A stretch of DNA of 64,000 nt from Deltaproteobacteria bacterium. GTDB taxonomy: Bacteria > Bdellovibrionota > JACOXK01. Position 1 is the first letter of the stretch. The number at the start of each line of letters is the position of its first letter. Location of the stretch: positions 111,196 to 175,195 of the forward strand of contig JACPKQ010000007.1 in NCBI GenBank assembly GCA_016186995.1, given 5' to 3'. Of the stretch, positions 7,663 to 15,736 are shown piece by piece. Position numbers and translations under genes: made by a program. The notes beneath the pieces are model-generated. The model saw only the letters and a program-made list of their open reading frames with translations, searched no databases and was not told where the DNA came from.

Positions 7663-8091
7663 ATGAATACCATTCAATTTCCAAAGGCAGTTATTTCAGG
7701 GATACTGGGTACGGGAGCTTTTACCGTTTTTACCCAGCTTCAATCGTTCATTGGGTTTCCACAAGGAGATATCCCCATGATGCTCTCATCATTTTTGGGA
7801 GCACCCTTGTTTATAGGATGGCTCATGCACTTTGGTATAGGGATTGCTTTAGCAATCATCTATGCCTTTTTAAGCAATAAGCTTCCTTTTTGTGGATGGA
7901 AACAAGGGGCATTTTATGGAATCTTTCCTTGGCTCATGGCCATGTTTCTTGTGATGCCTATGATGGGAATGCCTGTATTTACGGGGTCTTTCCTTATGGC
8001 AACAGCCAGTCTCATTGGGCACATCATCTATGGTGCTTCAGTAGGATATGTTTACATAGGACAAGAGGCATGTTCTATAAGCAATGAGTAA
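7663..8091 (+). CDS. Small polytopic membrane protein, unknown function
   Basis: 142 residues with four hydrophobic segments (about 10-30, 45-67, 83-100, 105-135). Several short glycine and methionine runs (VMPMMGMPVF) are visible. The pattern resembles the small four-helix YagU/DUF1440-like or DUF6789-like proteins, but I cannot fix the family. AGGGAGGGG precedes the ATG closely. It is divergent from the ECF sigma gene across a 61-bp gap, so the two may share regulation. Confidence 0.7.
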   Translation: MNTIQFPKAVISGILGTGAFTVFTQLQSFIGFPQGDIPMMLSSFLGAPLFIGWLMHFGIGIALAIIYAFLSNKLPFCGWKQGAFYGIFPWLMAMFLVMPMMGMPVFTGSFLMATASLIGHIIYGASVGYVYIGQEACSISNE

Positions 8092-8104
8092 CGCTTAACA
8101 TTCG

Positions 8105-8152
8105 GCTTAAACCTTTATGAAGTATTGAAATCATTTTCATAAAGGTTTAAGC
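8105..8152. terminator. Strong hairpin, possible terminator
   Basis: A perfect 17-bp stem: GCTTAAACCTTTATGAA paired with TTCATAAAGGTTTAAGC around a 14-nt loop. It lies 14 bp after the membrane protein gene. Only a weak T-rich stretch (TATTTTAT) follows, so termination is likely but not certain. It may be a palindromic element. Confidence 0.55.
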
Positions 8153-8160
8153 TATTTTAT

Positions 8161-8319
8161 ATGGTTGAAACATGTCTTCAATTTATCTCTCATGAAGGTT
8201 TTCAATTATTCGTGGCCATTTTTTTAGGGGGCCTCATCGGATTAGAACGAGAGATGAAGGGAAAGCCTTCGGGGCAGGTCATTGGAGCTTTTAACTTTTA
8301 CTCTTCTTTCTTGTCTTGA
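8161..8319 (+). pseudogene. Remnant of an MgtC/SapB N-terminus
   Basis: A 52-codon frame whose first ~39 codons read like the start of MgtC/SapB membrane proteins: an aromatic helix, then FLGGLIGLEREMKGKPSGQ, the conserved G-LIGLERE-RGRPAG signature. The similarity stops there, and the last ~13 codons run into the mlaD 3' end and hit a stop. MgtC-family proteins are normally over 140 residues, so this is a truncated relic. The break marks a recombination junction right next to mlaD. Confidence 0.7.
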
Positions 8320-9167
8320 TCAATTTCTTCAGCTTTTTTGATAGAGTAACGAATGAGATATTTAAAGGTTTTGCTCCGTGAAGCTCCTGAAAGAATGGTT
8401 TTTAAATCTTCATACACAGTAGGGTCGTTAACAAGGGCACCGATAGTGCCTTTGCCTTTATTTATTTTCCAACTCATTTGATTGAGTTGTTCAGAGAGGC
8501 CTGCTAATTCACGAGATGTTTTTTGAAAGTTCGTTTTTATTTCTTCGTCAAAAATAAGAGAGTGTAATAGACCTTTTCCTTCTTTAATTTCTTGTGAAAC
8601 AGTAGCCATGTTTTCAGAAAGAGTTGCTAGGTTATCAAGGATTTTATGACCTGATCCTGTTTTTTGGAGTTTTTCATCGATGAAAGTGACGATGTTATCT
8701 ACCTTGGATAAAATACCACCCAATTTGCTGACGTAATCTGCAAGCTCTTTGGGTGAGTCTGCTGGAATCCATCCGTTAGGTTCAATCAGAGGTTTGTTGG
8801 GATCTCCAAAAGTGATTTCAATATATTTATCTCCTAAAACGCCGAGGGTATTGATAGAGGCTCGTGAGTCAGCTCGAATATAATCTTTTTTCATATAATC
8901 AAGCTTAAGTTCAACAATGACGTATTCTCGATCTCCAGGCTCTGTAGAGAAGAAAATATTGTTAACAGTACCAATATTGTATCCAGCAAGGCGAACACTA
9001 GCACCATTTTGAAGGCCAAGAATATTTGGAAATCGACAAAAAAGAGTGTAATCGGCTTTGAAGAAAAGCTTATCGCTTCCTACCAGGAGTATCATCATAG
9101 AGATGAGCAAAACCCCTAAAAACACGAAAAAACCTACTTTAATGTCTGTCAGACGTTCTTTAATCAT
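8298..9167 (-). CDS. mlaD: MlaD family lipid-binding MCE protein
   Basis: 289 residues. One N-terminal membrane anchor (about 10-30, VGFFVFLGVLLISMMILLVG) is followed by an MCE domain (about 38-120) with the GA-VRLAGYNIGTV motif, then a helical region with repeated leucines and a charged C terminus. MCE proteins form hexameric tunnels that carry phospholipid between the membranes. It is the last gene of lipoprotein-mlaE-mlaF-mlaD and starts 4 bp inside the end of mlaF. Its 3' end overlaps the MgtC remnant on the other strand. Confidence 0.9.
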   Translation of the reverse strand: MIKERLTDIKVGFFVFLGVLLISMMILLVGSDKLFFKADYTLFCRFPNILGLQNGASVRLAGYNIGTVNNIFFSTEPGDREYVIVELKLDYMKKDYIRADSRASINTLGVLGDKYIEITFGDPNKPLIEPNGWIPADSPKELADYVSKLGGILSKVDNIVTFIDEKLQKTGSGHKILDNLATLSENMATVSQEIKEGKGLLHSLIFDEEIKTNFQKTSRELAGLSEQLNQMSWKINKGKGTIGALVNDPTVYEDLKTILSGASRSKTFKYLIRYSIKKAEEIDQDKKEE

Positions 9168-9925
9168 GAGTCTAATGGCTCCCCTGTTATAAATCCTTTT
9201 ACTATTTCATTATCGGTTTTTTTGATATTTTCTTTTGTTTCCTCGATAATAATTTTTCCCCTATAAACCATGGCGATACGGTCGGTGACCTCAAAGGCAC
9301 TTTCCATATCGTGAGTAACAATAATACAAGTGATATTTTTTCTCTTATTAAGATCCATAATAATTTCGTTAATTTTTCGGGTGTTGTAAGGATCAAGCCC
9401 TGTTGTGGGTTCATCAAAAAGAATAATTTCAGGTTCTAAAATAGTAGCTCGTGCTAGGCCAACGCGTTTTTTCATACCACCACTTAAATCTGATGGCATT
9501 AGGTTCTGTTTTTCTGAAAGCCCTACAAGCGCTAATTCTTCTGAAACTCTTTTTTGTATTTCTTCTTCTGTGAGTGTTGTATGTTCTCTTAAAGGGTAGG
9601 CTAAATTTTCACCTACTGTAAGAGAATCAAAAAGAGCTCCACCTTGAAAAAGCATGGCAATTCTTTTTCGAACTGGGATATATTCTTCTTCTTTTAAATG
9701 ACTAATATTGTGGCCATCAAAAATAATTTCTCCTTCATCAGGTTGTAAAAGTCCTATAAAATGTTTTAACATAACGGATTTTCCAATGCCTGAGCCACCT
9801 ATAATAGTAATAACCTCACCCTTTTTGATAGTGAGGTTAGCACCATCATAAACGATATTATCTCCAAATTTTTTGTGGAGATTTTTGACTTCAATAATGT
9901 TTTCAACTTTTTGATCTTTATTCAT
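9164..9925 (-). CDS. mlaF: MlaF-type ABC transporter ATPase
   Basis: 253 residues with Walker A GGSGIGKS (43-50), a Q-loop (MLFQGGALFDSLTV), signature LSGGMKKRVGLAR, Walker B EIILFDEPTTGLDP and the switch His in IIVTHDM. The LSGGM-KRVGLARA signature with GALFDSLTV is typical of the Mkl/MlaF subfamily that powers lipid transport by MlaE. The gene overlaps both neighbours by 4 bp, so translation of the three transporter components is coupled. Confidence 0.94.
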   Translation of the reverse strand: MNKDQKVENIIEVKNLHKKFGDNIVYDGANLTIKKGEVITIIGGSGIGKSVMLKHFIGLLQPDEGEIIFDGHNISHLKEEEYIPVRKRIAMLFQGGALFDSLTVGENLAYPLREHTTLTEEEIQKRVSEELALVGLSEKQNLMPSDLSGGMKKRVGLARATILEPEIILFDEPTTGLDPYNTRKINEIIMDLNKRKNITCIIVTHDMESAFEVTDRIAMVYRGKIIIEETKENIKKTDNEIVKGFITGEPLDS

Positions 9926-10701
9926 AATTCCATGAAGAGTTTTGTTAAAAAGAAGTCAGCTATCAGTATTGAAATAGTACCCAAAACAACAGATTGCGTT
10001 GTTGAGATTCCCACCCCTTGGGTTCCTCCCTTTGTGGTTAAACCTTTATAGCAACCGATCATAGAAATAATAATGGCAAAGAAAAAAGTTTTTCCCATTC
10101 CTGCAAAAAAGTCTTTAAGAATGATTGTTTCAGTAATTTTATTGTAATAAAATTGAGGGGTCAAATTAAGTTCGGTGTAACAAATAATCATACCTCCTAT
10201 AAGACCAATCAAAATTCCAAATACAGTAAGAATAGGAAGAGCAATGAGTGTTGCTGAAATGCGTGGAATCACAATTTTTTTTATGGGGCTTGTTCCTAAA
10301 GCCCGAATAGCATCAATTTGTTCTGTCACATTCATAGAACCTACTTCTGCTGCAATTCCTGCACCCACGCGTGCACACACCATAAGACTTGTAAAAACAG
10401 GGCCTAGCTCTCGAATGAAAGAAAGTGCAATAACCTTAGGAACGTAGAGCTGACCACCAAATTTCTCAAGACCATAGGCAAATTGAAGGGCAATAACCAT
10501 GCCTGTTGAAAGACAAGTAACCACGACAAGGGGAAGTGATTCATTCCCAATAGATTGAATTTGATTCAATGTGAGTTGTATATATTGAGGAGAATGAAAC
10601 ATGTCTTTAAATGTTTTAGCTGAAAGTCTCCCCAGTCCCCCTAGAAACTCTAGAAAGTCAGTCACAACTTTTCCAAATTTTTCGAAAAAAAATTCAACCA
10701 T
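9922..10701 (-). CDS. mlaE: MlaE-type ABC transporter permease
   Basis: 259 residues with about five membrane segments and the MlaE family signatures LGPVFTSLMVCARVGAGIAAE and MNVTEQIDAIRALGTSP. It forms the inner-membrane core that couples MlaF ATP hydrolysis to the MCE tunnel. It follows the lipoprotein gene with a 2-bp gap and overlaps mlaF by 4 bp. Assignment is confident; the direction of lipid transport cannot be told from the sequence. Confidence 0.94.
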   Translation of the reverse strand: MVEFFFEKFGKVVTDFLEFLGGLGRLSAKTFKDMFHSPQYIQLTLNQIQSIGNESLPLVVVTCLSTGMVIALQFAYGLEKFGGQLYVPKVIALSFIRELGPVFTSLMVCARVGAGIAAEVGSMNVTEQIDAIRALGTSPIKKIVIPRISATLIALPILTVFGILIGLIGGMIICYTELNLTPQFYYNKITETIILKDFFAGMGKTFFFAIIISMIGCYKGLTTKGGTQGVGISTTQSVVLGTISILIADFFLTKLFMEL

Positions 10702-10703
10702 TT

Positions 10704-11204
10704 TTACTCTTTGTTATCCACTGTTTTAAAAGTATGAAGAAGGTTTTCAAAATCTTTCACATCTTTTTCATAGTTTCCTGGGCGCGCTGTATAGGTAAAA
10801 TCATAAAGGCAATAATCTTTTCTTAAGACATAAATATTCATTTTAACTTGAACGCCATCAAGACTTCCTGTTGCAACAGTGTGTTTTGCTTTTCTATTTG
10901 AGAGTGTTACAAATTCCTCAACCTCAATTTCAACATCATCAACCCCGCGAAGAAGATTTTGAGAAAGAATGTCTAAAGAGGCGTTATTATATCTTTCACA
11001 AAGAGAATTAATGTAAATGGTAGCCGCAGATCGTAAGGATGAAAATGAAGCATCGGCTTGGGTATCTTGAATTGCTTCCCAGTGCTTAGGAAGTTTACCT
11101 ATCTTATAGTTTTCGCTTTTTTTCTCTTCAACATTGATATCCAAGGAGGCACAGCCCAGCACGCTTGAAATCATTAGAATGTAAAACAGCTTTTTGTACT
11201 TCAT
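10704..11204 (-). CDS. Lipoprotein encoded at the head of the mla operon
   Basis: 166 residues with a signal peptide ending in a lipobox (SSVLGC, Cys18). The mature part is mixed alpha/beta (about 110-residue core with SLRSAATIYINSLCERY and VQVKMNIYVLRKDYCLYDFTY) and ends in a charged tail. I do not recognise the family. As first gene of the mlaE-mlaF-mlaD operon, 2 bp before mlaE, it may serve the lipid transport system, perhaps as an outer-membrane-anchored partner. That role is inference from position. Confidence 0.72.
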   Translation of the reverse strand: MKYKKLFYILMISSVLGCASLDINVEEKKSENYKIGKLPKHWEAIQDTQADASFSSLRSAATIYINSLCERYNNASLDILSQNLLRGVDDVEIEVEEFVTLSNRKAKHTVATGSLDGVQVKMNIYVLRKDYCLYDFTYTARPGNYEKDVKDFENLLHTFKTVDNKE

Positions 11205-11331
11205 GAAACGTTTACTTCTCTTCTAAGGGCGTATCGGTCTTATCATTTCAATACTTTACAAAGCTTTTTTATATTTTTTTGAAGCCTAAAAGTACTGAAA
11301 ATATGCTGCTTCTAGGGGTTTAAGCCAAAGC

Positions 11332-11360
11332 TTTTCAAGTCAAAAAAATGAACTTGAAAA
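11332..11360. promoter_or_regulatory. Dyad upstream of sigma54 promoter, possible activator site
   Basis: TTTTCAAGT (11332-11340) and ACTTGAAAA (11352-11360) form an inverted repeat with an 11-bp spacer. It lies about 55-85 bp upstream of the -24 element at 11416, a reasonable place for an enhancer-binding protein dimer. Could also be a hairpin. The rest of 11205-11415 shows no gene. Confidence 0.4.
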
Positions 11361-11415
11361 ACCTTAAAGTCGAATTTTTGACATGGGAGATCACGGAATT
11401 ATTGGAAAAATTCTC

Positions 11416-11431
11416 TGGCACAGCTCTTGCT
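11416..11431 (+). promoter_or_regulatory. Sigma54 (-24/-12) promoter
   Basis: TGGCACAGCTCTTGCT fits TGGCAC-N5-TTGCW with correct GG/GC spacing. It sits 26 bp before the start of the FliA-like sigma factor gene, with AGGGGAGGG between them. This implies a cascade in which a sigma54 activator switches on an alternative sigma factor. Confidence 0.88.
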
Positions 11432-11457
11432 CTATCTAAAAAGTAAGGGGAGGGACC

Positions 11458-12219
11458 ATGAGTATTTTATTAAAAAAATATAAGAAAAAACCTAAATCTC
11501 TTTCTTCTAGGGAGAGAGACGAACTTATTAAAGAGTACACCCCACTTATCAAGTTTGTGGCCAAGAAAATCGCTATGCGATTGCCTGCTAATATTGAATT
11601 AGATGATCTTATGAGTTCAGGAGTGATAGGGCTTATGGATGCACTTGAAAAGTATGATCCTAGTCGAGACAATCAATTTAAAACTTACGCAGAGTTTCGA
11701 ATTCGAGGAGCTATTTTAGATGAATTGCGTTCTCAAGATTGGGTGCCCAGATCCATTCGTGAAAAATCAAAAATGCTTGAAAAAGCTTTTGCAAAAGCAG
11801 AAAAAAAACTAGGACGTTTTGCAAGTAATAAAGAAGTGGCTAAGGAGTTAGGAGTTTCTTTAGATGAATTGCATGATCTTTTAAGCCAGACAAAATCTGT
11901 TTCCATTTTAAATATCGATGCCGTTTCAGATTTTTCTTATTCCGACAGGAGAAGTTTACTTAATCTTATTGATGCAGGAAATAATGAAAGCCCTGTTTCT
12001 AAACTATCTCAAGAAGCAACACAAAAAATAGTTACGCAAGCGCTTGATGAATTACCTGAAAAGCAAAAGCTTGTGTTAGCACTTTATTATTATGAAGATT
12101 TAAACCTTAAAGAGATCGGAGATGTTTTAGAGGTAACAGAATCTCGTGTTTCACAGCTTCATACTCAGGCGGTTATAAAGCTTAAAGGTAAATTAAAGAA
12201 AAAACTCGATGTATTGTAA
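11458..12219 (+). CDS. fliA: FliA/WhiG-type (sigma28 group) RNA polymerase sigma factor
   Basis: 253 residues with sigma regions 2 ([65 protein letters not shown]), 3 ([21 protein letters not shown]) and 4 ([37 protein letters not shown]). The DWVPRSIR junction and the absence of region 1.1 are typical of FliA/WhiG. No flagellar gene is in this window. The sigma54 promoter at 11416 drives it, and an HD-GYP gene follows 34 bp later. FliA-group assignment is strong; the exact regulon is unknown. Confidence 0.9.
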   Translation: [253 protein letters not shown]

Positions 12220-12253
12220 GTATTTTCCTCTCTCATGCCGATAAGCTTAAAGT

Positions 12254-12922
12254 ATGGATCAAAAACAAAATGAGCTCTATTTTTTATGGTTAGTAGTTCA
12301 AGAGAATCAAGAATTTAGAAAAAGAAATAAAACTGTTGTTGAAGAAACTCTTAAAGCGCTTTTAAGAACACTTGAGATTAAAGATCGCTATACCCACGGG
12401 CATTCACAACGTGTGGCCTTTTTTGCGAGGCTTATAGCAGAGAACATGGGCTTTGAAGAAGAAGAAATTCAAGAAATTAAATTAGCCGCTATGCTCCATG
12501 ATCTTGGCAAGATAGGTACCCCCTTAGAAATTCTTAATAAACCTGGAAAACTTACGGATGAAGAATTTGATGTGATTAAAGAACATCCCATCTATAGTTA
12601 TGAAATTATTTCTCAAGTCTCAAGCCTTCAAAATATTGCACGGTGGATTCGTGCCCATCAGGAAAGAATGGATGGTTTTGGGTACCCGGACGGGCTTAAA
12701 GGGGAAGAAATTCCGCTTCAAGCTCGTATTATCACAGTGGCCGATGCCTTTGATGCTATGACTTCAGATAGGCCTTATCGCAAAGCCCTTTCTTTAGAAA
12801 CAGCTTATGAAGAGCTTAAAAGATGCGCAGGTACACAATTCGATAAAGAAGTGGTAAAAGTCTTCCTCGATGTATATCAAAATCATTTAGCGGAGAAACA
12901 AGTTCGAAAGAAGAGGGCATAA
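12254..12922 (+). CDS. HD-GYP domain protein, probable c-di-GMP phosphodiesterase
   Basis: 222 residues, nearly all HD-GYP domain. H-x-G-H at 48-50, the HD pair in MLHDLGKIG (82-83), KEHP and the output signature HQERMDGFGYPDGLKGEEIP with GYP at 143-145 are all intact, followed by DAFDAMTSDRPYR. These residues bind two or three metals and hydrolyse cyclic di-GMP. There is no receiver or sensor domain, only a short N-terminal helix. Placement after a FliA-like sigma and before hflX suggests a motility or surface-lifestyle switch, by inference. Confidence 0.92.
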   Translation: MDQKQNELYFLWLVVQENQEFRKRNKTVVEETLKALLRTLEIKDRYTHGHSQRVAFFARLIAENMGFEEEEIQEIKLAAMLHDLGKIGTPLEILNKPGKLTDEEFDVIKEHPIYSYEIISQVSSLQNIARWIRAHQERMDGFGYPDGLKGEEIPLQARIITVADAFDAMTSDRPYRKALSLETAYEELKRCAGTQFDKEVVKVFLDVYQNHLAEKQVRKKRA

Positions 12923-14170
12923 TTGGAAAAAGCAGTTTTGGTGGGTGTTCAGAAAAAAAATTCTCAGGACAATCTTCAAAGTTCACTCGAAGAGCTTCAA
13001 GCCCTTGTCAAAACAGCAGGTGGAATAACTAAAAAAATTTTTACTCAGAAACTTCAAAAAATTCACCCAGGTACTTTTATTGGTAAAGGAAAGATGGAGG
13101 AGATCAAAGAATATCTTCAAAAAGAGGATATTGATATTATCGTTCTTGATGCCAACCTTTCTCCTTCGCAACAAACTCAATTAGAAGTTTTTTTTGAAAA
13201 GCCTATTTTAGATAGAACAGCTATCATTCTTCATATTTTTGCAAAACATGCGCGAACTAAGGAAGGGGCTTTACAGGTTGAGTTTGCACAACTCGAATAT
13301 CGTCTACCACGTCTTGTAGGAAGTAAAAAATATCTTTCAAGATTGGGAGGGGGTATTGGAACGCAAGGGCCTGGAGAAACACAGCTTGAAATTGATAGAC
13401 GTCGCATTCGTCAAAAGATGGACTCCATTAAAGCAGAACTGGAAAATGTTAAAAGGCATCGGGAGATTTATAGAAGTAAAAGAAAAGGAGTTCCTCTTCC
13501 TGTTGTATCTTTGGTTGGGTATACAAATGCTGGTAAATCAACACTTTTAAACTGTCTCTGTGGAAAGACCGTTGTGAAGGCTCAAGATAAACTTTTTGAA
13601 ACCCTTGACCCAACAACACGAAAGATCAAACTTAAAAATAATCAAGCAGTTCTTATAACAGATACTGTAGGGTTTATTGAAAAACTTCCTCACCAGTTAG
13701 TAGAGGCTTTTAGAGCGACTTTTGAAGAAGTTTCTGAGAGTGATCTTCTGATTCATGTTATTGATGGCTCGCACCCGCAGTTTTTTAAACAAGCGGAAAC
13801 AGTTTTAAAAGTTTTGGAAGAATTAAGTTTATCACATAAACCTATACTTCATGTTTATAATAAACTTGATCTTTATGAAGATGATAAAGTACGTTTTTTA
13901 AAACACCCAAAACTTTTTCCTTCTCTTATTCTTTCTGCTGAAAAAAATATAAATATTGAACAGCTTTTAGAAAAGCTTGAAGAATTTTTAAGTTCGTTTG
14001 TAGAAGAAATTGAAGTGGAATTACCTTTAGATGAACAGGCTCAAAAATTAAGGGCTTTAATTTCAGAAAATGGCAAAATTCTTTTAGAGAAGGTAGAACA
14101 TAACACCCTTAAAATTAAAGCAAGTGTAAATAAAAAAATAGCACATTACTTGAGAAATAAAGTACAGTAA
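12923..14170 (+). CDS. hflX: GTPase HflX, ribosome-associated
   Basis: 415 residues. The N-terminal HflX subdomain (about 1-185) contains FIGKGKMEEIKEYL, LSPSQQTQLE and the hallmark LGGGIGTQGPGETQLEIDRR. The G domain follows, with Walker A GYTNAGKST (199-207), DTVGFIEKLP, and NKLD. HflX binds the 50S subunit and splits stalled ribosomes under stress. The start is a TTG directly after the HD-GYP stop codon, so the two are translationally linked. Confidence 0.95.
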   Translation: MEKAVLVGVQKKNSQDNLQSSLEELQALVKTAGGITKKIFTQKLQKIHPGTFIGKGKMEEIKEYLQKEDIDIIVLDANLSPSQQTQLEVFFEKPILDRTAIILHIFAKHARTKEGALQVEFAQLEYRLPRLVGSKKYLSRLGGGIGTQGPGETQLEIDRRRIRQKMDSIKAELENVKRHREIYRSKRKGVPLPVVSLVGYTNAGKSTLLNCLCGKTVVKAQDKLFETLDPTTRKIKLKNNQAVLITDTVGFIEKLPHQLVEAFRATFEEVSESDLLIHVIDGSHPQFFKQAETVLKVLEELSLSHKPILHVYNKLDLYEDDKVRFLKHPKLFPSLILSAEKNINIEQLLEKLEEFLSSFVEEIEVELPLDEQAQKLRALISENGKILLEKVEHNTLKIKASVNKKIAHYLRNKVQ

Positions 14171-14180
14171 GAATAATAAG

Positions 14181-14423
14181 TTAAATTTTGTATTTTTCTT
14201 TGAGTTTTTTTCTACGGTAAGAAATTTTAAGATAAATCCATTTTGTCTTAAGGTGTTCTTTTTTAAGTTCAATATATTCTTGAAGCATTCTGGCATCGGG
14301 TTCCTCACCTTGGTTGAGTTTCTTTTCAAAATAGTTAAATTGGGTTTCAAGGTTTTGAAGCCGTTTTTGCAGGCGGTTTGATTCTCTTAAGATTTCATCC
14401 ATTTCACGGTAGGCCTGCTTCAT
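14181..14423 (-). CDS. Small coiled-coil protein, unknown
   Basis: 80 residues, almost entirely charged helix (MDEILRESNRLQKRLQNLETQFNYF..., then LQEYIELKKEHLKTKW). No cysteines, no signal peptide. It is the only frame in the gap between hflX and gspN and lies on the same strand as the gsp cluster, 51 bp after it. I cannot name it. Spurious translation is possible, but the heptad pattern argues for a real protein. Confidence 0.5.
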   Translation of the reverse strand: MKQAYREMDEILRESNRLQKRLQNLETQFNYFEKKLNQGEEPDARMLQEYIELKKEHLKTKWIYLKISYRRKKLKEKYKI

Positions 14424-14474
14424 AAATAAGGTTTATAGCATAAACCCTGTGAAGAGGCCAGGGGGCCACAGGTG

Positions 14475-15143
14475 CTAAAGTGGTTTTGAAGAGAGAAAAC
14501 CGCGAGAGTCTTGTGTTACTTCAAAGTGATAAAAGTCATTCTTCTTGGCACCCATATTAATGCCTGTTTGAGAGAGAAGAGGCTCTAAAGAGGCTAAATT
14601 TCTTGAGAGTTTAAGCTTTACCTTAGCTTTAAATTCACTCATTCTTTGATATCTGGGATTGAATTTAAATGTCCAATCAAGATCTAAAAGAATGTCATTT
14701 GTATCCGTGTCAGAGACAACACTCACATGAAAAGGGTCTGTTTCTGAGAAATTTTGGCTTATGAGTTTTTTTAAACCTAAAATACTTGTGTTAATCCTTA
14801 AATTTTCAATTGTTGTTTTTTTAAAACCTAGGTTTTGATCTGACCAGTCAACGAGAGAAATTTTTAAATTTGCGTTTCCTAAAAGAAGAGAAAGCCAAGA
14901 AAGTCCTATTTCAAATTCTGATATATTTGTTAGCAGCGGCATCGGAGAAAGAGGGTACTTTAGCTGTACATTTCTAAAAACGATACTTCCAAAATAAGAA
15001 GGCTCGACAGTAGTTTTAAGATCTACCGAAGAAGGCAGATATCGATCTAAAATTTTCTGATAAGGAAGATTGAGATAGGTAAAGTAAAAAATAAAAACAA
15101 TACCTAAAAAAGAGTAACCTATTATTCTTACAATTTTTTTCAT
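14475..15143 (-). CDS. gspN: Type II secretion system protein GspN-like
   Basis: 222 residues: one N-terminal membrane anchor (about 7-27), then a beta-rich periplasmic domain (LKTTVEPSYFGSIVFRNVQLKYP, FEIGLSWLSLLLGNANLKI...) of the GspN/AsmA-like type. It is the last gene of gspC-N and overlaps gspM by 4 bp. GspN is not universal in T2SS; delta-type clusters often carry this form. Assigned from position plus fold pattern. Confidence 0.75.
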   Translation of the reverse strand: MKKIVRIIGYSFLGIVFIFYFTYLNLPYQKILDRYLPSSVDLKTTVEPSYFGSIVFRNVQLKYPLSPMPLLTNISEFEIGLSWLSLLLGNANLKISLVDWSDQNLGFKKTTIENLRINTSILGLKKLISQNFSETDPFHVSVVSDTDTNDILLDLDWTFKFNPRYQRMSEFKAKVKLKLSRNLASLEPLLSQTGINMGAKKNDFYHFEVTQDSRGFLSSKPL

Positions 15144-15736
15144 TTTTGTCTAAATGAATGAATATTAAAACTTACATTTAATAAATTATTTTGTATGGGT
15201 GAAGTTTGTATATTTAAATTTTGAACACTTAAAGGTCTTTCGGGTGTTTCAAGGGCTGAAAGAATATCAATCACTTGTTTCAGTGTGACATTTGCAAGTT
15301 GTACTTGGGTTTCTATTTCTTGCGTGGCTCCAACAAAACGTTTAGGACTGTCTTCCATTTGCTGAATAGAGCTTTCTGCAAGAGCTGCATTTTTCATGAA
15401 TAGGTCTTTGAGATATTGAGCAGGCACCCATTGCTTAGCTGCTTTAAGTTTATTTTCAATGGAGGCAAGTTGGCTTCTGTTTTCACTTAAGAGTTCATCG
15501 TAATCGAGGGCTAACTTAAGAAGTTTGTCTTGTTTCATTTTTGTTTCAAACTGAAGTGTATCTAGGTAACTAAAGCCTGAGTTAAAAAGTAAAAAAACTA
15601 CTAAAATAATGAGGGCACCCCCTCCAAAAAGAACCATTTTTTTTCTCTCTGGCGGAAGAGTTTCGTACATATCAGTGGCTCTTATAATAAGAGGATGGGT
15701 TTTAAGTGATTTTATATATTCAAGAATTTTTTTCAT
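15140..15736 (-). CDS. gspM: Type II secretion system protein GspM-like
   Basis: 198 residues. A short cytoplasmic N terminus (LPPERKKMV) is followed by one membrane helix (about 35-52), a long coiled coil (about 60-105) and a small alpha/beta domain, the GspM/PilO layout. GspM pairs with GspL in the inner-membrane assembly platform. It overlaps gspL and gspN by 4 bp each. Sequence identity in this family is always low, so the call rests on architecture and position. Confidence 0.82.
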   Translation of the reverse strand: MKKILEYIKSLKTHPLIIRATDMYETLPPERKKMVLFGGGALIILVVFLLFNSGFSYLDTLQFETKMKQDKLLKLALDYDELLSENRSQLASIENKLKAAKQWVPAQYLKDLFMKNAALAESSIQQMEDSPKRFVGATQEIETQVQLANVTLKQVIDILSALETPERPLSVQNLNIQTSPIQNNLLNVSFNIHSFRQK

